This document shows, piece by piece, positions 23,284 to 32,250 of a stretch of 64,000 nucleotides of DNA. The position numbers were made by a program, and so were the translations under genes. The notes under the pieces are model-generated. The model saw only the letters and a program-made list of their open reading frames with translations. It was not told the DNA's origin and made no database searches. Each line of letters opens with the position of its first letter. Within the stretch, counting starts at the first letter, position 1. Origin of the DNA: DATFVJ01 sp963851085 (GTDB lineage: Bacteria > Actinomycetota > Actinomycetes > Streptosporangiales > Streptosporangiaceae); NCBI GenBank assembly GCA_963851085.1, contig CAWKNX010000010.1, positions 558,001-622,000 of the forward strand, written 5' to 3'.

Positions 23284-23487
23284 CCAGGCAGGCCCTTGGG
23301 CCGACCTCGGTGCCCGTCGGGTTGTCGTATGCCAGCGAGGATGACCCAGCACGAGCCCTTGTCACCCGGCGGGCAGCGCAGACCGTCGCTCCTGAATCAC
23401 CGCCTCCACCCGTAACCATCCCCTGCGTTGCGTTCCACGCAGGCCGCATTAACCCCATCAACCCCTCAGCTCGCCCGCCGAGTTACG

Positions 23488-23546
23488 CCATCAATGGCCC
23501 ATTGATGGCGTTATTACTATTACCCCACCAAATGGGCCATTGATGG
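23488..23546. terminator. Nested palindromes between convergent fbiC and fbiB
   Basis: CCATCAATGG (23488-23497) pairs with CCATTGATGG (23499-23508), and the longer segment CCATCAATGGCCC (23488-23500) also pairs perfectly with GGGCCATTGATGG (23534-23546). The two folds are mutually exclusive, and the loop between is AT-rich. Its place between two convergent gene ends suits a bidirectional terminator. Confidence 0.65.
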
Positions 23547-23557
23547 GGAGCTGGGGG

Positions 23558-24922
23558 CTAGCGGAGGGCGATGAGGGGTTCGATGTCGCGGTCGGGGCGC
23601 GGCGGCGCGGGGGCGGTGGGGTGGCCGACGCCGACGACGCCCATCGGCTCCCAGTTGCCTGGCAGGGCGAGTGCCTCGCGGGCGACGTCCTTGCAGAACA
23701 GGCTGCTGGACACCCAGCACGAGCCGAGCCCCTCGACGGCGAGCGCGACCAGGAGGTTCTGCACCCCGGCACCCATGGACACCAGGAACATCTCCCGTTC
23801 CGCCCGCCGCCGCCGCTCGTCGGGGTAGGTGTGCGCCGCGTCGGCGACCAGGCACGGCACGATCAGCAGCGGCGCGCGGCGCAGTGGCTCGCCCCGGGCG
23901 GTCCTGCGCTCGATCTGGTCCTCGGTGAAACCGTCGCCCCGCAGGTCGGTGATCCACGCCTCGCGCATGGCGTCGAGCAGGCCGCCGCGCGCCCGCGCGG
24001 ACGAGGCGATGGCGAACCGCCACGGCACCGAATGGTGCGGTGCGGGCGCTGCGAAAGCCGCACGCAACGCCTCGTGGACCGCGTCCTCGTCGACGGGCTC
24101 GCTGGTGAAGTCGCGTATCGTCCGGCGGGCGAACAGTACGTCGCGTGACCCCAGCCGGAACATGTCCTCGCTGGATGGCCGGATCAGCGCCGCCGCGCCC
24201 GGCCCATCGTGAGCGGTGACCAGGTGCGCGAGGCCGCGCACGATCGCTGCCGGGATCTTGCCGAGCTTGCCCTTGACCAGGTCGCTCGCGCCGGCGATCT
24301 CATCGGCCACCGCGGGCATCGTGACCTCGAGCGGGTTGCCGTACGGGTCGGCGTGCCCGCGGTGGTCGAGCACCGGCGCGAGGCCCGCGAGCCCGATCGC
24401 GGTGTCGGTCTGGCCGACCCGCCAGGGGCGCCCAAGGGTGTCGGTGATGATGACGCCGAGCCGGACGCCCAGCCGGTCGGCAAGCGCCGCGCGCAGCGCG
24501 CGGGCGGAAGCGTCCGGATCCTCGGGCAACAGCACCACAGTTCCTGGCTCGCTGTTGGAGTCGTCCACGCCGGCCGCGGCGAGCACGAGCCCGTGACGCG
24601 TCTCCACGATGCGCGCCGCGCCGCGGGTGGCGACGACCCGCACGGTTTCCGCCTCGATCGCGGCGTCGCGCAGGCTGGCCGCCGCGGCCGCGGCCGCGGA
24701 CCGCTGCCCGCCGCGCATGATCCTGCCCTCGGCCTTGCTCACCACCTTTGAGGTGACGGCCAGAATGTCGCCGTCCGCCAGCCCGGGCGCCGCATCCGCG
24801 ATCAGTGCCGCGAGATCGTTGCCCGGGGCGATCTCGGGCAGTCCGGTGACCGGCGTGACCGTGAGGCCGTCCGCATGCGCGGGCATGGCCCCGGGCCCCA
24901 TGCCGGTCGCGCCCGCGCTCAC
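23558..24922 (-). CDS. fbiB: F420:gamma-glutamyl ligase, FbiB with nitroreductase-like C-terminal domain
   Basis: The 454-residue protein has a CofE domain (about 20-245; LAVTSKVVSKAEGR, ITDTLGRPWRVGQTDTAIG) and a C-terminal nitroreductase-fold FMN domain (about 260-454; FARRTIRDF, HHSVPWRFAIA, GLGSCWVSSSLF). CofE adds L-glutamates to F420-0 with GTP. In mycobacterial FbiB the C-terminal domain, using FMN, reduces dehydro-F420-0 and enables long poly-glutamate tails. The two-domain build shows that this organism uses the actinobacterial pathway. GTG 24922 overlaps the fbiA stop (GTGA), so the pair is coupled. Other frames that extend this ORF to 25480 are read-through of fbiA. Confidence 0.96.
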   Translation of the reverse strand: MSAGATGMGPGAMPAHADGLTVTPVTGLPEIAPGNDLAALIADAAPGLADGDILAVTSKVVSKAEGRIMRGGQRSAAAAAAASLRDAAIEAETVRVVATRGAARIVETRHGLVLAAAGVDDSNSEPGTVVLLPEDPDASARALRAALADRLGVRLGVIITDTLGRPWRVGQTDTAIGLAGLAPVLDHRGHADPYGNPLEVTMPAVADEIAGASDLVKGKLGKIPAAIVRGLAHLVTAHDGPGAAALIRPSSEDMFRLGSRDVLFARRTIRDFTSEPVDEDAVHEALRAAFAAPAPHHSVPWRFAIASSARARGGLLDAMREAWITDLRGDGFTEDQIERRTARGEPLRRAPLLIVPCLVADAAHTYPDERRRRAEREMFLVSMGAGVQNLLVALAVEGLGSCWVSSSLFCKDVAREALALPGNWEPMGVVGVGHPTAPAPPRPDRDIEPLIALR

Positions 24923-25980
24923 GGCGTCTGCCCTGCGCCGAGAGCGGCGGCCAGATCGAGACATTCCTTCGCGATTGCGGCGGTCGCGGCCACATCGTGC
25001 ATATAGAGCGGGCGGGCGCGGACGGTGATGGCCGCTAGTCGCGGGTCGTCGACCGCCGCCTTGCCCTCGTCGTCGGTGTCGTCGGTGTCGTCTATGAGCC
25101 ATCCGTTCAGCAGCCTGGGGCCGTACCAGGCGGCCACGGCGGTAGCGCTGGCCGGTACGCCGATCGCCGCGAGGCACGCGTCTGCCATCCCGCGCACGGG
25201 CGCGCCGCCGATGATGGGGGAGACCCCGACAACGATCTTTCGCTCGAGTGCCGCTCGGATGCCGGGTACCTCCAGGATCGTGCCGATGCTCACCACCGGG
25301 TTGGACGGCGGAAGCAGCACCACGTCGGCCGCCGCGATGGCATCGAGCACGCCCGGGGCAGGGGCGGCGTCGGCGGCGCCCACCGCGGTGATCCCGGCGG
25401 CGGGGATCCGCGCGCCGAGGCGCACCCACCATTCCTGGAGGTGGATCGCGTAACCGCCGCCCGCGGCGGGCCGGTCCCACTTGTCCTGGCCGCCTGGCGG
25501 GCCCGGGTGAGCGGGCAGGCCCACCGCCCGCGCGTGCTCCTCGTCGATCAGGACGTGGGTTTCCACCCGGTCATCGGTCATCGGCAGCAGGGTGACGCCG
25601 GGCCGCCACCGCTCGCACAGTGCCGCCGTCACCGCGGAGAGCGGATGGCCCGAACCGAGCATCTCGGTCCGCACGATATGGGTGGCGAAGTCGCGGTCGC
25701 CCAGAGTGAACCAGAGTGGCTGCGCCTCGTAGGCGGCGAGTTCCTCGCGGACAGAGAAGGTCTCAGCCGAGCGGCCCCAGCCCTGCTCCGTGTTGATCCC
25801 GCCGCCGAGCGTGTACATGACGGTGTCGAGGTCCGGGCAGATGCGCAACCCGAACAAGGTGATGTCGTCGCCGGTGTTGCCGATGACGGTGATCTGGGCG
25901 TCGGGAACGGCTGCCCTGAGGCCCCGCAGGAAACGCGCGGCGCCGACTCCGCCGGCCGGTACCACTATCTGCATGCGCAT
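24919..25980 (-). CDS. fbiA: Phospho(enol)pyruvyl/lactyl transferase FbiA (CofD)
   Basis: The 353-residue protein starts MRMQIVVPAGGVGAARFLRG and shows VIGNTGDDITLFGLRICPDLDTVMYTLGG and LLPPSNPVVSIGTILEVPG, the CofD family core. FbiA transfers a phosphoenolpyruvyl (or phospholactyl) group from the GDP-activated donor made by FbiD onto FO to give (dehydro-)F420-0. ATG 25980 is used; ATG 25974 is two codons in. A DDTDDTDDEG acidic stretch (near residue 308) is an unusual small insert. fbiA and fbiB form a coupled pair; fbiA is divergent from the Q/Y/G-rich membrane protein gene, and whiB2 lies just beyond, as in M. tuberculosis (Rv3260c-Rv3261-Rv3262). Confidence 0.96.
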   Translation of the reverse strand: MRMQIVVPAGGVGAARFLRGLRAAVPDAQITVIGNTGDDITLFGLRICPDLDTVMYTLGGGINTEQGWGRSAETFSVREELAAYEAQPLWFTLGDRDFATHIVRTEMLGSGHPLSAVTAALCERWRPGVTLLPMTDDRVETHVLIDEEHARAVGLPAHPGPPGGQDKWDRPAAGGGYAIHLQEWWVRLGARIPAAGITAVGAADAAPAPGVLDAIAAADVVLLPPSNPVVSIGTILEVPGIRAALERKIVVGVSPIIGGAPVRGMADACLAAIGVPASATAVAAWYGPRLLNGWLIDDTDDTDDEGKAAVDDPRLAAITVRARPLYMHDVAATAAIAKECLDLAAALGAGQTP

Positions 25981-26231
25981 TAGTCTCCCAGTCGCGGCGA
26001 CGGCCAGGCACGGGCGGGCTTGGACAGGTCGATAGTGACTGTGTGCCGTCGTGCCATCGCTCTGCGCTGCTGCGGGCGCGGTTCTCCCGTGGGGCGCCGT
26101 TCCCGTGGGCGGGCACGCCGGAGGCGGTGGGGGATTCATGCGGGGACAGGGCCGCCGCGCCGGCAGGATGACGGGGCGGTGAGGTATGTGGGAGGCTTCC
26201 CCCCGACATTAGAAACCGCAGGGGGTTCGTT

Positions 26232-27479
26232 GTGATCAGGGACGAAACCAAGCGAGTCAGACAACCCGCGGCGTGGCTGCTACTTGGCGGCGTGGCGATC
26301 AGCGTGTTCCTTGGCCTCCTGGCCATGCTCAGCGACGGCTTCGCCACGGTGGCGAGCGGCACACTGATCGCGCTGGCAGGCGGCGGTTCGCTCGGACTGA
26401 CCTTCGCTGACCGTGCCGCGATGGCGTCGCACGCGCTGACGTCTCTGCCGGTGACCGCGATGGCGGTGGCCGCTGTTGTGCTGGCCACTCATATCGGTGA
26501 GAAGGTGAGGCAGGCACGCAGGATCACGCTGTTCGCTGTGGTTCTGCAGGGGATCGCGCTGCTCTTCGGCGTACTCACCTGGCTGATCGCGCTCGGCGTC
26601 CCGGCCACCGCCTCGGCCAAGCTGGGCTTCTTCCTTGACGGCGGCGTCGGAGTCATGGTCGCGGCAGCGGGCCTGTTCTTCAGTGTCGTCACCCTGCGGT
26701 CTGCCGAACTGCAGGCGGCCCAGCAGCACGCGACGCCCCAGCAGGCGGCGGTCCAGCAGGCGGCGGTCCAGCAGGCCACGGTCCAGCAGGCCACGGCCCG
26801 CTCGGCGGCCAGCGGTTCGGCCGGCGACTACCCCGGCTACGGCTACGGCCAGCCCGTGGCGGTTCAGCCAGCCACCGCCCAGGGTTACCCAGGGGCTGGT
26901 TACCGGCCTGGCACGGGGCATCAGGCATCAGGACAGCAGACGCCGGACCAGGGGGCCGCGGCTCAAACGGCGCAATATCAGACCGCTGCTGGGCAGCAGT
27001 ACGGCGCGGGGGCCGGGTACCAGTACGGTCAGCAGAGCCAGGCCGAGAGTCCGCCAAGCCACGTTCCTGGGGCGTACGGGCAGCAGGCCGCGGATCAGCG
27101 GGCCGGGGATCAGCGGGCGTACGGTTCCTACGGGCAGCAGGCATATCAGGGTGGCTACTCGCAGCAGGCGTACGGGCAGGGCTACGACGCTGGCTATGGG
27201 CAGCAGTCATACGGCCAGGGGTACGGATCGTACGGCCAGCAGGGCCAGCAGGGCCAGCAGGGTTACGGCTTGCAGGCTCGCCAGAGCGCGGACTCCTACC
27301 AGCCGTCAGGCGCGGATTCCTACCAGTCGCCGAGCACGGACACCTACCAGTCGCCGAGCGCGGACACCTACCAGCAGTACTACCAGCAGCAGGCCCATCA
27401 GACTGCCGAGCACGGTTCGGCCGAGACCACACAGCAGGGCTACAGCCTGGATGAGGGCGATTCGCGCAACCACAGGTGA
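26232..27479 (+). CDS. Membrane protein with long Q/Y/G-rich prion-like C-terminus
   Basis: The 415-residue protein has four hydrophobic helices in the first 155 residues (for example AAWLLLGGVAISVFLGLLAML and MAVAAVVLATHI). From about 160 to the end it is a low-complexity region dominated by Gln, Tyr, Gly, Ser and Ala. This begins with QAAVQQ repeats coded by 15-bp units and continues with YGQQ/GYGSYGQQ repeats. Such composition is typical of disordered, phase-separation-prone segments. The core resembles uncharacterised actinobacterial membrane proteins; I do not know a function. GTG 26232 follows CAGGGGG. It is divergent from fbiA and is followed by a strong hairpin at 27556. The tail could be cytoplasmic or outside. 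Confidence 0.8.
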   Translation: MIRDETKRVRQPAAWLLLGGVAISVFLGLLAMLSDGFATVASGTLIALAGGGSLGLTFADRAAMASHALTSLPVTAMAVAAVVLATHIGEKVRQARRITLFAVVLQGIALLFGVLTWLIALGVPATASAKLGFFLDGGVGVMVAAAGLFFSVVTLRSAELQAAQQHATPQQAAVQQAAVQQATVQQATARSAASGSAGDYPGYGYGQPVAVQPATAQGYPGAGYRPGTGHQASGQQTPDQGAAAQTAQYQTAAGQQYGAGAGYQYGQQSQAESPPSHVPGAYGQQAADQRAGDQRAYGSYGQQAYQGGYSQQAYGQGYDAGYGQQSYGQGYGSYGQQGQQGQQGYGLQARQSADSYQPSGADSYQSPSTDTYQSPSADTYQQYYQQQAHQTAEHGSAETTQQGYSLDEGDSRNHR

Positions 27480-27555
27480 TGGCCAGATCCGCCGCGTGAC
27501 CGGTGGTACCGGGTCACTGCGGCGATCTCATGGCCCCCTGTCGGCGAGCTTGATC

Positions 27556-27596
27556 GTTGGCCCGTAGGGGCGCCAGAGCGCCACCTACGGGCCAAC
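27556..27596. terminator. 18-bp GC-rich stem-loop after the Q/Y/G protein gene
   Basis: GTTGGCCCGTAGG (27556-27568) pairs with CCTACGGGCCAAC (27584-27596), and GGCGC/GCGCC extends the stem inward with one bulged A. It lies 77 bases after the stop codon. No T-tract follows, so termination is not certain. Confidence 0.6.
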
Positions 27597-27946
27597 CACG
27601 GCGCGGATCGGTTCAGGCCCATCTGGAACGTGGTCACGCCGGGTGGCGGCGTGGCCCCCGGGCGAAGCTTGCTGGGCGGCTCCGCTTGACGCGCGTGCAC
27701 GCGGATCGCGCCAGGCGGCAGCCGTTAAGGGCAATGTGCGAATCGGCGGGTCGGTGGCTCGGGCGCGCGCAGGCGCCCGCCGGTCACTCGGGTGGTACCG
27801 CGGAAACACGGACCGCTGTCGCGGAGACGCGGCGGGGGTGGCAACGACAGCGGCCCGCGAAAATTCTCGCTGGGATCCCAGCATCGGTTGACCAGACTTT
27901 TTGCCATGATCACGGACAAGAGCGCCGCCACTACCACCGATCCGGC
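27597..27946. other. Intergenic region upstream of whiB
   Basis: About 350 bases without a supported gene. Open frames on both strands read Arg/Ala-rich and have no ribosome binding site or motif. Developmental whiB genes often have long regulated upstream regions, so regulator sites (WhiA, BldD) may be here, but I do not see a clear one. Confidence 0.4.
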
Positions 27947-27976
27947 TTGACTTCGAGCAAGACACGCGCGTGTAAT
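27947..27976 (+). promoter_or_regulatory. Candidate promoter of whiB
   Basis: TTGACT at 27947-27952 and TGTAAT at 27971-27976, spacing 18 bp, about 77 bases before the TTG start of whiB. The match to the principal sigma consensus is good. Confidence 0.5.
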
Positions 27977-28052
27977 TTCACCAATGTGGTTTGCACCCTA
28001 GGGGAGATGGGCGCGAGTCATGGGGGCTCCGACAGGGGTAGGAGGTGCGCTT

Positions 28053-28340
28053 TTGAGCGAGGTGATCATTCCGCTGGCGCACGGCGCGGACGCGTTCGGC
28101 ATCGGCGCGGATGACGTCGAGGATCTGGGCTGGCAGGAGCGTGCGCTGTGCGCACAGACCGATCCGGAAGCGTTCTTTCCGGAGAAGGGCGGGTCGACCA
28201 GGGAGGCCAAGAAGGTCTGCCGGGCATGCGACGTGCGCGCCGAGTGCCTGGAGTACGCACTCTCGCAGGACGAGCGGTTCGGTATCTGGGGCGGGCTGTC
28301 CGAACGCGAACGGCGCCGCCTGAAGAGACAGGCCGGTTAG
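28053..28340 (+). CDS. whiB: WhiB (WhiB2/WhmD type) developmental regulator
   Basis: The 95-residue protein has the WhiB cysteines C33, C56, C59 and C65 and the turn GIWGG (77-81), in the context GWQERALCAQTDPEAFFPEK and GLSERERRRLKR. This matches Streptomyces WhiB and mycobacterial WhiB2/WhmD, iron-sulphur regulators needed for sporulation septation or cell division. TTG 28053 is preferred because a perfect AGGAGG (28040-28045) sits 7 nt before it; the in-frame ATG at 28020 has no good ribosome binding site and would add 11 residues. Position beside fbiA/fbiB matches M. tuberculosis Rv3260c. It partners WhiA in Streptomyces; no whiA is in the window. Confidence 0.92.
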   Translation: MSEVIIPLAHGADAFGIGADDVEDLGWQERALCAQTDPEAFFPEKGGSTREAKKVCRACDVRAECLEYALSQDERFGIWGGLSERERRRLKRQAG

Positions 28341-28587
28341 GTGTGCCGCGACCGCTGATGCCAGGGGCCGCCGCCGGGCCGCGACCGGGCCAGGAAAAGA
28401 CGGGCCATGAAATCGGGCCATGAAATGAGGTGCGGGCCGCCTGGCTGACCCGCTGTGGCGGGCCCGGTACGCGTGGACCTGCGCATCTTCAAGACGAGTT
28501 CAGCCGGTCCTTCAGGTCCACCCGCGTGCGGGCGCGCCTTCGCGTATCGTTCACGCTTGAACCCGTCGTGCCGGGCCCGCACTGGGC

Positions 28588-31500
28588 ATGATCGGCGGCC
28601 GATCCCTCCCACCACCAAGCGGACCCGTGGCGCCCAACGATTCGAATGCCCAGCATCTCGTGACCGCGGTCATCGTCGCGCATGACGGCGCCCGCTGGCT
28701 TCCGGACGTCGCGCGCGCGCTGCGCGAGCAGACTCACCCGGTACACCGTGTCGTCGGTGTTGACACCGGGAGCAGGGACCGCGGCGGAATGCTGCTCGCC
28801 AACCTGCTCGGCAACGGCTCGGTGTTCGGCGCGGACCGCGGCACCGGGTATGGGTCCGCTGTCGACCAGGCACTTCGGCACCGCGCCGCGCACCCGCCGG
28901 TCGCCGCGGGCCATCCGAGCGCGGGCGAGGTCGTCGAATGGGTCTGGCTGCTGCACGACGACTGTGAGCCCGATCAGGAAGCACTCGAGCACCTCCTCGA
29001 TGCGGCGAGCGCCACTCGTAGCGCCGCCGTCCTCGGACCCAAGGTCAGGGACTGGGAGGACCGCGGGATCATCATCGAGGCGGGTATCACGATCGACGGC
29101 GCCGGCCGCAGGGAGACCGCGCCGGAACCTTATGAGCTCGACCAGGGTCAGCACGACGGCGAACGCGACGTGCTCGCCGTCAGCAGCGCGGGCATGCTCA
29201 TCCGCCGCGACGTGTGGGATCGACTCGGCGGCTTCGACCCCAGCCTCAGGCTGTTCCGCGACGACATCGACTTCTGCTGGCGGGTGATCGCGGCCGGATA
29301 CCGGGTGCGGCTGGTCACCGACGCGGTCGTTTACCACGCCGAGGCGTCCGCGCGGAGGTACCGGCCGATCTCGGTAGGTGGTGCGGCCGGTGACCGCCCG
29401 CGCCACCTTGACCGGCGGAACGCGCTTTTCGTGCTGTTCGCGAACCTGCCGCCGGGCCCGATGCTCACCGCGCTCGGCCGCAACCTGGTCGGCTCGCTGC
29501 TTCGCACGCTGATCCTCCTGGTGGGCAAGCAGCCGGGTGCCGCCTGGGACGAGATCACCGCACTCGCGTCCGTGCTCTCGCATCCGCTACGGCTGCTTCG
29601 GGCGCGGCGGCGGCGGGCGCACGGCCGCCGCAGCGCGTACCCCGTGGCCCGGTCGTTCATGCCGCGCGGCAGGACGGTCGGCCGGATCACCGAGATCATC
29701 GGCACCGCGCTCGCTGGCTCGCAGCCGGCGGCGCACTCGCGCGCGGGCGTCAGCGCCGACGAGGAAGAGGAGGCACTGCTCACCGACACCGGCCTGGCTC
29801 AGCGGATCATGACCAACCCGGCTGTGCTCGCCATCCTCGGGCTGACCGTCGTGGCCCTTGTCGCCGAGCGCTCACTGCTGCGTGGCGGGTGGCTCGGCGG
29901 CGGTGCCCTCGTCCCGGTCTGGGGTGGCGCGGCAGACCTGTGGCGGGAATTCCTGGCGGGCTACCACGATGTCGGGATCGGCTCGGCGGCGAACACGCCT
30001 CCCTACGTGGCCGTTCTTGCTGCCCTGTCGTCGGTCCTCGGCGGCAAACCCTGGCTTGCCGTGGACGTGTTGCTGCTCGGCTGCGTGCCACTGGCGGGCA
30101 TCACCGCGTATCTGGCCGCGCGCCGCGTCACCAGCCATACCGCGGCCCGGGTCTGGGCGGCATGTTCGTATGCGCTGCTGCCGGTCGCGACCGGTGCCGT
30201 CGCCGCGGGCCGGATCGGCACCGTGGTGACATTCGTGCTCTTGCCCGTCCTCGGCATCCTGGCCGCACGGGTGCTGACCCTGCCGGGCCGCCGCGCGCGG
30301 CAGTCCGCCTGGGCCGGGGGCCTGGTGGTCGCGGTGATGACGGCCTTCGTCCCGCTGGTGTGGCCGCTCAGCGTTATCGGTGCGCTGCTTGCCTTCCTCA
30401 CCGCGCGTGCGGGCAGAAGGAAGACAGCGATCAATCTCGGCATCGTCGCGCTCGTACCCGTCGTGCTGCTGGTTCCGTGGACATGGGACCTGTTCACGCA
30501 CCCGTCGCTGTTCTTGCTCGAAGCGGGCGTGCAACGGCAGGCGCTGGCCAACCCGCGGCTGCCCGCGTCCTCGCTGCTGTTGCTCAGCCCCGGCGGCCCC
30601 GGCCTGCCACCGGTGTGGGTCACCGCCGGGTTCGGTATGGCCGGCCTGGCGGCCGTGTTGCTGAACAGGCGCCGTGTCCTTGTCGCGGTGGGCTGGGGAG
30701 CCGCGCTGATCGGCCTGCTCGCGGCGATAGCGGTGAGCAGGATTACGGCCGCAGGGCCTGCCGGGGGCCCGGCAGTGTCTGGCTGGCCAGGCGTCGCCCT
30801 CACCCTCACGGCGGCGGGCGTGCTCCTCGCGGCCCTGACCGCGGCCGAGTCCTGGTCGGCCCTGATGCGGGCGGGCGGGTTGCGCAGGCTCGGATGCGTC
30901 GGGCTTGCCCTGGTGGCCTGCTCGGCGCCAGTCCTCGTCGCGGGCTTCTGGGTCGCCGGCGGCGTTCGTGGTCCGCTCACCGGGACGCGGTCGAGCGTCC
31001 TGCCCGAGTTTGTGACGGCATCCGCGGGCAGCGGCCTGCGACTGCGGACGCTCGTGCTCCGGTCCGGGCCTGGACCGCTCCGGTACACCGTGCTCCGCAA
31101 CGCCGATCCGCTTCTTGGTGAGCCGGAACTGACCCAGCCTGCCGGCGTCAGGCGCATGCTGGACTCGGTTGTGGCGGGCCTGACCACCGGCAGCGGCGGC
31201 GATCTGGGGGACGACGGCCACGCGCTCGGCCAGTTCGCCATCGGGTTCGTGCTGCTGCCCGCGCCCATGGACCAGGGACTGATCCGGGTGCTCGACGGGA
31301 CGCCAGGGCTCCGGCCGGTCAGCCTGACCGGATCCTTCGGGCTGTGGCAGGTAACAGACGTGACGGCCCGGGTCCGTGTGGTCGAGGCGGGCGGCACGGT
31401 CGTGCCTGTGCCGTCGGGGAGGGCTCAGGTGAACGGCGCACCGGTCCCGTCCGCAGGCGGGACGCTCGTGCTCGCGGAACCGGCGGACGCGGGGTGGCGC

Positions 31501-32250
31501 GCCAGCCTGAATGGCCGCCGGCTGACACCTCTCGCGAGCCCGGTCGACGGCTGGGCGCAGGGCTTCAACCTCCCGGCTGGCGGCGGCAGGCTTGACATCG
31601 GCCGCAGCATGCTGGCCCGCCAGTTGACCCTGGGACTCGAAATCCTCGCCTTGGCCGTGGTCACCGTGTTTGCCCTGCCCTCGAGGCGCGCGGCAGTCGG
31701 GGCAGCAGAAGTGGAGCAACCGGAAGCTGGCGCTGGCGCTGGCGCTGGCGCGGGACGCAGGGGCAGCCGGCGCAAGCCGGGCAGGGCGAAGCCGCGGCGA
31801 GCCCGCAGGGCGCCCCGCGGGCGGCCAGCCACGGCGGGGCGCCAGGCCCGCGCGGGGACCCAGGACCGCGCCCAGTCAGGCACGGCCGTGCCGCGCGGAA
31901 CGGTTGGCACGGCCGGCAGCGATGCCGGCCCCGGCGCAGGCACCCGGCCAGGGGGGCGCGCCAGGCATAGCGCATCACGGGCTGCCCCGGCCGCGGTGCC
32001 GGATACCGTCCAGCCAAGGTCACCAGCGGGACCGGCGCGGCCGGATACGTCACGAACGCCTGGCCAGCCCGCACAAGCACCGCAGCCGCCAGCATCGCAG
32101 CCGCCAGCATCGCAGCCGATGGAACCGTACCCGCATGAAGTGCTACAGCCGGCGCCGTTGCCGTCGGCGCCGTACCCATCGGCACCGCACCCGCCAGGAT
32201 CTGCCGACCCGGAGGGCACCGGTGCCGATACACCGGGGCGGCATCGGTGA
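28588..32250 (+). CDS. GT2-family glycosyltransferase with large membrane domain
   Basis: The 1220-residue protein has an N-terminal GT2 domain (about 20-290) with VTAVIVAHDGARWL, GVDTGSRD, LLHDDCEPD (DxD-like) and FRDDIDFCWR. This is followed by a multi-pass membrane domain (about 410-850, at least ten helices), an extracytoplasmic-like beta-rich part and a final helix near 1030-1050. The last 160 residues are a basic then Pro/Ser/Ala-rich disordered tail with GAGAG and PPASQ repeats. Homologous giant GT2 proteins occur beside whiB in actinomycetes and probably build a cell-surface polysaccharide; the acceptor is unknown. GTG 28627 is an alternative start. The stop overlaps the GTG of the next gene (GTGA), so the two are coupled. 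Confidence 0.85.
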   Translation: MIGGRSLPPPSGPVAPNDSNAQHLVTAVIVAHDGARWLPDVARALREQTHPVHRVVGVDTGSRDRGGMLLANLLGNGSVFGADRGTGYGSAVDQALRHRAAHPPVAAGHPSAGEVVEWVWLLHDDCEPDQEALEHLLDAASATRSAAVLGPKVRDWEDRGIIIEAGITIDGAGRRETAPEPYELDQGQHDGERDVLAVSSAGMLIRRDVWDRLGGFDPSLRLFRDDIDFCWRVIAAGYRVRLVTDAVVYHAEASARRYRPISVGGAAGDRPRHLDRRNALFVLFANLPPGPMLTALGRNLVGSLLRTLILLVGKQPGAAWDEITALASVLSHPLRLLRARRRRAHGRRSAYPVARSFMPRGRTVGRITEIIGTALAGSQPAAHSRAGVSADEEEEALLTDTGLAQRIMTNPAVLAILGLTVVALVAERSLLRGGWLGGGALVPVWGGAADLWREFLAGYHDVGIGSAANTPPYVAVLAALSSVLGGKPWLAVDVLLLGCVPLAGITAYLAARRVTSHTAARVWAACSYALLPVATGAVAAGRIGTVVTFVLLPVLGILAARVLTLPGRRARQSAWAGGLVVAVMTAFVPLVWPLSVIGALLAFLTARAGRRKTAINLGIVALVPVVLLVPWTWDLFTHPSLFLLEAGVQRQALANPRLPASSLLLLSPGGPGLPPVWVTAGFGMAGLAAVLLNRRRVLVAVGWGAALIGLLAAIAVSRITAAGPAGGPAVSGWPGVALTLTAAGVLLAALTAAESWSALMRAGGLRRLGCVGLALVACSAPVLVAGFWVAGGVRGPLTGTRSSVLPEFVTASAGSGLRLRTLVLRSGPGPLRYTVLRNADPLLGEPELTQPAGVRRMLDSVVAGLTTGSGGDLGDDGHALGQFAIGFVLLPAPMDQGLIRVLDGTPGLRPVSLTGSFGLWQVTDVTARVRVVEAGGTVVPVPSGRAQVNGAPVPSAGGTLVLAEPADAGWRASLNGRRLTPLASPVDGWAQGFNLPAGGGRLDIGRSMLARQLTLGLEILALAVVTVFALPSRRAAVGAAEVEQPEAGAGAGAGAGRRGSRRKPGRAKPRRARRAPRGRPATAGRQARAGTQDRAQSGTAVPRGTVGTAGSDAGPGAGTRPGGRARHSASRAAPAAVPDTVQPRSPAGPARPDTSRTPGQPAQAPQPPASQPPASQPMEPYPHEVLQPAPLPSAPYPSAPHPPGSADPEGTGADTPGRHR

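Noticed and set aside
21733..23352. 539-codon open frame opposite fbiC
   Set aside because: GC-rich antisense shadow; translation is His/Arg/Gly-rich without domains, while fbiC is unambiguous.
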